Assembly (NCBI GenBank): GCA_933228895.1
Contig: OW121852.1
Location: 57,392,872-57,456,871 of the forward strand
Length of the DNA stretch: 64,000 nt
Source of the DNA: Platycnemis pennipes
Taxonomy: Eukaryota > Arthropoda > Insecta > Odonata > Platycnemididae
Direction of reading: 5' to 3'
Numbering within the stretch: position 1 is the first letter of the stretch; the number at the start of each line of letters is the position of its first letter. A program made the translations under genes and the position numbers. Under the pieces are notes generated by a model. The model saw only the letters and a program-made list of their open reading frames with translations. It was not told the origin of the DNA and did not search any database. Positions 62,201 through 64,000 of this stretch are shown here, piece after piece.

Positions 62201-62203
62201 CTG
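26155..62203 (+). CDS. SNX13: Sorting nexin 13 orthologue, 11 coding exons, 3' part outside window
   Basis: Spliced gene: exons 26155-26267, 26384-26486, 26795-27006, 30141-30496, 30819-30991, 45562-45675, 49804-49933, 50185-50352, 56813-57030, 58983-59105 and 61639-62203. All junctions are GT-AG, and the phases chain without a stop to give about 758 residues. Domains in order: hydrophobic N-terminal anchor (about residues 8-45), PXA domain (about 95-320), a short helical linker, RGS domain (about 403-595), then an acidic, serine-rich linker. The PX domain and C-terminal nexin domain of the family should follow downstream. Recognised from matches to SNX13 such as DRRLTG (here DKRLTG), SDPDYIN, LPLD..L.DNVAL and YLSEK. 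Family knowledge: SNX13 and Drosophila Snazarus are ER-anchored, bind phosphoinositides through PX, and act at ER contact sites with lipid droplets or endolysosomes. SNX14 and SNX25 are relatives, but the N-terminus and PXA fit SNX13 better. The first exon, promoter and 5' UTR are not certain. Confidence 0.93.
26384..26486 (+). CDS. SNX13: SNX13 exon 2, end of anchor and linker to PXA
   Basis: The acceptor is TTTATAG. The first base completes a glycine codon left by exon 1, giving GGLVSLYVSHAENAQKYF and then an Arg/Pro-rich stretch ending NHPFE. This aligns with GGGLVVTLLFG and the NSEKYLEQC region of SNX13. The donor chosen, GTTGGA after GAG at 26486, is weak. It was picked because it keeps phase 0 and because the open frame beyond it (to a stop near 26547) looks unlike the family. 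A donor slightly earlier (GTATAC after AAT) is an alternative. Confidence 0.72.
26795..27006 (+). CDS. SNX13: SNX13 exon 3, start of PXA domain
   Basis: The acceptor is TTTTTTCAG and the donor GTAGGA. It encodes ESKDFGISKESQKVDKRLTG followed by the first PXA helices, including VIDDSLQEILAYVFRDYIYP and a WY..ISPNEEFP segment. These match the DRRLTG.NIIDEPL and RDYV..WYY.LS.DE.F pattern of SNX13. The exon ends in phase 2 within an arginine codon. Confidence 0.92.
28880..29150 (+). mobile_element. Non-LTR retrotransposon 3' fragment
   Basis: The plus strand reads FEMRKVGWVEKKMNEEMLGM followed by VGKKKKMIVEI, a stop, then a decayed RGRKYVELKEDFE segment and an ATAATGATGATG tail. This is the same C-terminal pattern as the 4590-5010 fragment, in intron 3 of SNX13. 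Confidence 0.55.
29283..29779. mobile_element. Foldback element, about 124-bp imperfect arms
   Basis: The left arm (about 29283-29407) and right arm (about 29657-29779) are inverted: CTTTTATTGCAACTACC against GGTAGTTGCAATAAAAG, and ATCAAGGCAACCAAATAGTG against CACTATTTGGTTGCCTTGAT. The arms end inward in G/C runs (GGGGGGGTGGGGTAAC against GTTACCCCACCCCCC). The 250-bp spacer is G-rich. The outer arm parts (TGATAATGATG, then TCGAAACCGCGG) resemble the terminal repeats of Penelope-like elements, which often occur as inverted copies. The family is inferred, not proven. Confidence 0.65.
30141..30496 (+). CDS. SNX13: SNX13 exon 4, central PXA with low-complexity insert
   Basis: The acceptor is TTTTCAG and the donor GTAAGT. 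It begins MKEVDWVKYLTTWLVNDAAS and continues SHLRLFRQARARL, matching SKEIDW...TTRIVDDFGTHLRVFRKAQ. It ends with a FFDLELEMEKDLCRDTVC block matching FFEVEVEMEKEVCRDLVC. Between these, about residues 180-230 form a Ser/Gln/Ala/Pro-rich insert absent from vertebrate SNX13. The insert keeps the reading frame, so it is a lineage-specific loop and not a frame error. Confidence 0.93.
30819..30991 (+). CDS. SNX13: SNX13 exon 5, C-terminal PXA helices
   Basis: The acceptor is TTTTTTCAG and the donor GTAAGT. It encodes YIRDIVEVLLYLLVPAEDFH, a FLFREIVANALL segment and SDPDYIN, the most recognisable PXA signature here (vertebrate LRDLCEVLLYLLLPPGDF, VREILARGILLPL and SDPDYIN). It ends in phase 0 before the 14.6-kb intron 5. 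Confidence 0.95.
31690..32930 (-). pseudogene. piggyBac transposase, catalytic part
   Basis: Minus-strand blocks in order: LNELWSDVFGFPIFKATMSR and SHFVNILSSLRLDDKVKQE (near 32870-32760), VAMDFVSHLSGIGQNISTID and FFTAFDLGQDLL, TLTGTTRKK (near 32480-32330), then VVLLSAKHK, a SVRTVDQTF box and a FFLISWILQV segment. These are the recognisable conserved stretches of piggyBac-like DDE transposases (N-V-D-FFTS-LA--L, GT-R--K, VD--DQ). Internal stops and frame changes make it inactive. Confidence 0.85.
32969..32989. repeat. Perfect GC hairpin
   Basis: TTAGGGGGC and GCCCCCTAA flank a TAC loop, a perfect 9-bp-stem hairpin near the left end of the inserted block. It is preceded by another short inverted motif (CGCTTCGCTCG). 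Confidence 0.85.
33573..33589. repeat. Hairpin GAACGGC-TTC-GCCGTTC
   Basis: A perfect 7-bp stem with a TTC loop. Close versions of the core GGCTTCGCCG recur near 33020, 33461 and 34710, with a decayed one near 34235. It is part of the repeated block in which each hairpin precedes the CTCTCTATGTAGAATAGGAC motif by about 40-50 bp. Confidence 0.8.
33961..34192 (+). repeat. Direct repeat copy 1
   Basis: About 230 bp, repeated at 35470-35697 at high identity (shared CACTACGCACGAACCGAAA, GGGACTATACAATA, GATCTTTAAAATGAAATGA and AACGCCATCTAACGG). The copies are 1.5 kb apart within the inserted block. Confidence 0.85.
35470..35697 (+). repeat. Direct repeat copy 2
   Basis: Partner of 33961-34192. 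The sequence between the copies carries the CTCTCTATGTAGAATAGGAC and CCGTCGATAAC units, so the larger segment may itself be a duplicated module. Confidence 0.85.
36080..36290 (+). repeat. Direct repeat pair with 36415-36625
   Basis: GTGAAAGCAATGAA, TGCCTGGATCTACCAAT and ATATCCTTTTTTAGGTATGC recur in order about 335 bp to the right. Each copy carries a TGACGTCA octamer (36098-36105 and 36435-36442). Confidence 0.85.
39830..40260 (-). pseudogene. piggyBac transposase, N-terminal part
   Basis: The minus strand from about 40252 begins with an acidic region (EIRDQEEDEFHEEILG), as is usual at piggyBac N-termini. Decayed frames follow with NIIQKYHQ, then FFDVLLLI, KKIVNTQ and NIGVYI segments that correspond to the region just before the block at 32930. 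The inserted repeat block separates it from the catalytic part. Confidence 0.6.
40350..40780. repeat. Tandem duplication in piggyBac 5' region
   Basis: CGTCGGAGGAG, ACTGACTGTT- and GTTGACTGTT-type blocks and TTGCTGATTACAAAGAAA occur twice, about 200-230 bp apart, indicating an internal duplication in the noncoding leader of the element. Confidence 0.6.
42120..44480 (-). mobile_element. Degenerate non-LTR retrotransposon (endonuclease + RT), antisense
   Basis: On the minus strand an apurinic-type endonuclease is visible at about 44170-43440: a VRNDHGEKAVEFCRRNHLVI block, TNTWFKHHPRHRYTWET, then QIDYIMI and DSDHNLVV (the SDH catalytic box). About 42650-42150 gives the reverse-transcriptase C-terminus: VGGQMLEQVEKFSYLGSVLK, then LYGVETWALWKED. 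The palm region between is largely lost. Many stops and shifts mark an old copy. RTE-like architecture is inferred from the endonuclease followed by the YLGS and LYG-E-W boxes. It lies in intron 5 of SNX13. Confidence 0.8.
45562..45675 (+). CDS. SNX13: SNX13 exon 6, linker between PXA and RGS
   Basis: The acceptor is TCTTTAG and the donor GTAAGT. It has 38 codons, phase 0 at both ends. It encodes CSNIPFTSEAFLTAIRTTDC and then GELHATREMVSKEVAVL, aligning with DSNCNYEAFMNIIKLSDNIGEL and the following charged helix of SNX13. Phase and sequence both join exon 5 directly, so no exon appears lost in the large intron. Confidence 0.9.
46421..46606 (+). other. Small open frame of unknown origin in intron 6
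   Basis: A 61-codon frame with balanced composition (AQLDNAIMFTILPEENKFYG, then a charged end), not recognised. It has no splice signals tying it to SNX13 and lies just left of the palindromic element. It could be a transposon relic. Confidence 0.2.
46929..46943 (+). promoter_or_regulatory. TATA box of palindromic element
   Basis: CCGCTATATAAGGCG, about 25 bp after the CCAAT-containing stretch (46902-46906), is a plausible Pol II core promoter. The mirrored copy at about 46836-46850 points the opposite way, so the palindrome could fire divergently. Confidence 0.45.
46963..47010 (+). ncRNA. Hammerhead-ribozyme-like motif (right arm)
   Basis: CTGATGA at 46975-46981, a stem II hairpin GTACG-ACT-CGTAC, then GAAA at 47002-47005 followed by CGTCG, which can pair with CGAC at 46963-46966. 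This is the conserved hammerhead core order. The cleavage-side triplet would be ATT with an A-C mismatch beside it, and stem I is very short. Activity is therefore doubtful, although the core is intact. A mirror copy lies on the minus strand of the left arm. Confidence 0.5.
48263..48606. mobile_element. TTAA-flanked MITE, decayed left end (intron 6)
   Basis: The right end TGGCAGTAAAAGGGTTAA and an internal 270 bp (GGCTGACTTACATTACATC through AAGTGCTTCAAATATATCT) match the MITE at 60603-60921. The left end is decayed, and the TTAA at 48263 is only a candidate boundary. Confidence 0.6.
49804..49933 (+). CDS. SNX13: SNX13 exon 7, helical linker before RGS
   Basis: The acceptor is GCTATAG and the donor GTAAGT. 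It encodes a Gly/Asp-rich start, then IIVKQQLSSLLYMKKVIETR and LHRLQEG. These match the DDINTIKNQINSLLFVKKV and DSRIQRLQSG segment of SNX13. It ends in phase 1 within a glycine codon. Confidence 0.92.
50185..50352 (+). CDS. SNX13: SNX13 exon 8, first half of RGS domain
   Basis: The acceptor is TTTTCAG and the donor GTAAGC. It encodes SLPLDLVLKDNVALSYFIDY and then an IGAQTYLYFYLNVEG segment. These match the start of the SNX13 RGS domain (VPLDSILVDNVALQFFMDYM and HLFFWMTVEG). The frame continues open past the donor to 50528, but that part shows no family similarity. Confidence 0.95.
50639..52178. mobile_element. hAT-like DNA element, 1.5 kb (intron 8)
   Basis: The ends CAGGGCTGCTACCAGGTCAC and GTCACAGGCTGGTAGCAGCCCTG (its complement, with small gaps) form inverted termini, flanked by CATATC on both sides (50633-50638 and 52179-52184). 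Repeated GGTCACTA/GGTCACTT motifs cluster inside both ends, densest at 52040-52140. No transposase was recognised. CAGGG termini suggest hAT, but only 6 bp of the target duplication are visible. Confidence 0.7.
52431..54065 (+). mobile_element. Tigger/pogo-like transposon (intron 8)
   Basis: Flanked by TA (52429-52430 and 54066-54067), with terminal inverted repeats CAGTTGAGCACCCTTAATCC and the complement of GGATTAAAGATGCTCAACTG, plus internal TAATCCGGCA repeats. These are classic pogo/Tigger ends. The plus strand carries transposase relics: RLTIAEKGQVVKKLDA, a CENP-B-type helix-turn-helix near 52860-53030, and HAWFKLW-like (near 53230) and ELVNLDEKIV segments. Stops and shifts make it a pseudogene. 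Confidence 0.82.
54350..55682. mobile_element. Probable hAT-type element with GATACC ends
   Basis: The left end AGAATTGTACCGATACC and the complement of the right end, AGACTTGGGACGATACG, are imperfect inverted repeats. Both are followed by multiple CGATACC/GATACTC motifs (54357-54415 and 55580-55672). No transposase was recognised, and the target duplication is unclear. Confidence 0.45.
56813..57030 (+). CDS. SNX13: SNX13 exon 9, middle of RGS with polar insert
   Basis: The acceptor is CTACCAG and the donor GTTGGT. It starts GWRVSAEQQM (vertebrate GYRVTAQQQL) and ends REAALSIYDQYLSEK (vertebrate AAAVGIYEQYLSEK). About 45 residues between these anchors are a Gln/Ser/Asp-rich loop, longer than in vertebrates. 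The donor is not the common GTRAGT, but it gives phase 0 and joins exon 10 exactly as in the family. Confidence 0.92.
57850..58008 (+). other. Orphan coding-like fragment in intron 9
   Basis: A 52-codon frame open further upstream (to about 57830). It gives MLTRAKAQQALRNICAFYRA, then SDASAEDLSKFSEV and a leucine-rich end before TGA. The composition is protein-like, richer in Ala and Arg than nearby intron sequence. It is not recognised and may be a transposon gag-like or domesticated fragment. No link to SNX13 exons. Confidence 0.25.
58983..59105 (+). CDS. SNX13: SNX13 exon 10, RGS continuation
   Basis: The acceptor is TTCAACAG and the donor GTAAGT, 41 codons, phase 0 at both ends. It begins ASPRLRFDEAVVRRLAQQL and ends DEIQSLAYEKLQ. 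It aligns with ASPRVTVDDYLVAKLADTL and DDIQRKVYELML of SNX13. Confidence 0.93.
59777..60310 (-). pseudogene. Orphan minus-strand protein relic in intron 10
   Basis: Minus-strand frames in sequence: HPTVICLGEECPISDWKLYT, then a shifted PSSWHFQFQKSK segment, then a 77-codon frame ending in a stop: LSINKVDLLKEAKLNDVKNL and LQLHFGEHW. Protein-like sequence is spread over two or three frames in about 530 bp, so it is a decayed coding unit, probably of a repeat family. I do not recognise it. Confidence 0.4.
60599..60925. mobile_element. TTAA-flanked MITE (intron 10)
   Basis: TTAA at 60599-60602 and 60922-60925. The terminal inverted repeats are CTCTTTTACTGCCA and TGGCAGTAAAAGGG, with a 319-bp noncoding body. 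The TTAA target and CCCTTTT-type ends point to mobilisation by a piggyBac-type transposase. A related copy lies at 48263-48606. Confidence 0.75.
61639..62203 (+). CDS. SNX13: SNX13 exon 11, end of RGS and linker towards PX
   Basis: The acceptor is TTGTCTAG and the donor GTGAGT. It opens TDERFLPSFRRSAGYIRLLA then ELDLLKEPS, matching RDERFYPSFRQNALYVRMLAELDMLKDPS, the RGS end. It continues for about 150 residues as an acidic then Ser/Thr/Pro-rich linker. This holds two copies of an H-(N/R)HRRQGS.GSI motif (coded near 61854-61893 and 61940-61974). The final residues SFILLAEIIETG fit the entry to the PX domain. It ends in phase 1. The HRRQGS copies resemble basophilic-kinase sites (R-R-x-S), an inference. 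Confidence 0.93.
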
Positions 62204-63794
62204 GTGAGTAAAGGAATCATATTTTTTAGTCATTAAGTTATAAGTTTACAAGAATATTGAATATAATAGGATTGCAAGTGATGTTTTAGCAACATAAATT
62301 TTTGGGGCATTGATTGAAAATAGGTGACTCAATTTAGTCCTGTATAAACTTTTGTACCATGCGAACCAATGTAAGACATGCACCCCACTTTTATAAGTGT
62401 AGAAATAAAAAAAATGGTGGCTTCCTTCATTCTTGTAGGTCGAGGTTTTGGGGACCTGAGAACTTTCATCGAGTACCAAAGACTTTTGTTGCACAGTATG
62501 CCACTGGTAGCAGTGGCTTATGACCTGACACATGCCTTGAATACAGCCATTGTTCCTCTGACTAGCACCATGTAACTTTTACAAGTTGTACATACGTATG
62601 AATGATACCGAGGAAGTTCTTGTCGAATGGCATAGCGTAACACACAATTTTTAGGTACTTTTCGCCGACAAAACACCTTTAAGCATAAAACTGTGTCAAA
62701 ATCTATCCCTTATGTTTTCAGACAGCCATTGTTCTAAGATGGGATAGCTGGCTGATATTTCCCTAAAGGCTCTTCTTTTCCTATTATTATGTACTGAGTA
62801 AAGCAGTCATGTTCTTTCTCTAATTCCATATGCACAATTCTGGTACATTGTACTTTCATCCTGCAGCACAATTTCCTATTTCTTCAGAGTCTTTAATCAC
62901 TTTCTGTTTTTCACTTGCCATAAAAAAGGCAACTTATTGTACTTATTCATTTTAGAAACAACACAGAGATATATTCCAACTTTCAAAGGAAACTCAAAAA
63001 TTAATAATGTAGCATATGGAAAACAGACATGTATGTAGCGAACGCAATGTACAGACTGGTGAAAGGGTGTTACAGAGAGCATTAATGATGGAACCCCAAG
63101 CAAGCGAACAGTACAGTAAACTTCTGATTTTCCACGCTACTGACTGGTAAAGGGTGCTTGGATAATCGGGAAACATGGATGATCAGATGTTTGATTCTTT
63201 CTGGAATCATTTCTCTACAGTGCACCGCCAAAGTAAATAAACTCCCTAGGAAATAACACAATCTGCCAAATGAAAAGATCAACGCTATAAATTATAGCAT
63301 TTTATTTCAAAAAGGAATACAGTAGAACTGTCCTGGCCATAATTAAATGTTCACAAGCCTCGGGTGGTGGCATGAAGCCTGCTGTAAGACATCAGACCAG
63401 TCGGTAGGTAGGTAGTGAAAGTCACAATTGGAGGAAAATACCAAAAGTTTACTTGCCTTTGAGGCCATAGCTGATACACTGAATCGATTGGCAATGCACA
63501 GAAAATCCACAGCCCAGATAATGCGAGCACGGATAATCAAGAGTTTACTGTACACCCCCTCTACTGACTCATGCTGAGCTTCTAGGGGTCCAGCTATCCT
63601 TAAGACTTCTGGGAAGGGCAAAGAGAAGAACTTGTGTAAGATGCACACCCTCTTCTTCAACTGTGATTTCTGGGAAAAAAAGGTGTGCATGGTACACAGG
63701 TTTTTACGATATTTTGGACAAAGGATGCCATAGTAATGTACATCTTTGGTAGGGAATTGCATTTATAAACCAGAGTGACTCTGAGGTAAAGTTC
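62204..63794. other. SNX13 intron 11, no feature recognised
   Basis: Starts at the GTGAGT donor after exon 11. Open frames on both strands (62246-62575, 62897-63282, 63343-63762) are short and without motifs. None looks like the PX-domain exon expected next, so that exon is probably beyond the window. Confidence 0.5.
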
Positions 63795-63990
63795 AGGTTG
63801 GTGCATTGGCTAGTGTTAGCCTCTCATCATGTTCAGCCCAGCTCAAATCCTGTTGGCATTTGCAGATTTTGCATTGGTATATAAATCCAATCTTGATAGC
63901 TGTTGAGAGGAAATACCAAGTCTAGATATATTGTCCATCAGATGGGACATTAAATAGTGAATCTAAGCCAAAAAAAACTATCTATTGATG
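63795..63990 (+). repeat. Possible tRNA-SINE
   Basis: GTGCATTGGCTAGTGTTAGCC resembles an A box, and CAGCTCAAATCCTG about 30 bp later resembles a weakened B box. A body without coding potential follows to the window edge, within SNX13 intron 11. Confidence 0.4.
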
Positions 63991-64000
63991 AACTCTGGGA

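Overview
This is a eukaryotic nuclear window, AT-rich and loaded with transposable elements, most likely from an arthropod and probably an insect. The genes are split into short exons with GT-AG introns of about 0.1 to 14.6 kb. The space between exons holds non-LTR retrotransposon, hAT, piggyBac, Tigger/pogo and Penelope-like remnants, plus tRNA-derived SINE heads. I see no bacterial-type operons, no CRISPR array and no rRNA. The species cannot be fixed from the sequence alone.

Positions 1-26,100 are gene-poor. The only confident host exon is on the minus strand at about 21,962-22,155: the first coding exon of a TMEM26-like membrane protein, whose other exons I could not find. A second, orphan minus-strand exon lies at 20,839-20,940. 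The rest is mobile-element debris: antisense non-LTR retrotransposon 3' ends at about 4,590-5,010, 13,385-13,960 and 19,545-19,712; an inverted pair of such copies at 15,335-16,890; a hAT-like element with a perfect 8-bp target duplication at 13,970-15,234; a 46-bp-arm hairpin at 9,743-9,879; and SINE heads. A G-rich block lies at 11,280-12,110.

Positions 26,155-62,203 carry the main gene, a plus-strand orthologue of sorting nexin 13 (SNX13; Drosophila snazarus). Eleven coding exons were reconstructed with consistent splice phases. They give about 758 residues: an N-terminal membrane anchor, the PXA domain, the RGS domain and a long serine-rich linker. The PX and C-terminal nexin exons must lie beyond the right edge.

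The introns of SNX13 are a nested transposon collection. Intron 5 (14.6 kb) holds a piggyBac element bounded by TTAA at 31,261 and 41,343. Its antisense transposase is split by a 6.9-kb block (about 32,934-39,798) of diverged tandem units rich in short GC hairpins. I cannot assign this block to any known element class, and it is the most unusual object in the window. Intron 5 also holds a degenerate antisense non-LTR retrotransposon (about 42,120-44,480). Intron 6 holds a near-perfect 170-bp-arm palindrome (46,718-47,061) with a 13-bp target duplication. Each arm carries CCAAT and TATA boxes and a hammerhead-ribozyme-like core, suggesting an inverted Penelope-like terminal copy. Intron 8 holds a 1.5-kb hAT-like element, a 1.6-kb Tigger/pogo pseudogene and a probable third DNA transposon. 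Introns 6 and 10 hold related TTAA-flanked MITEs.
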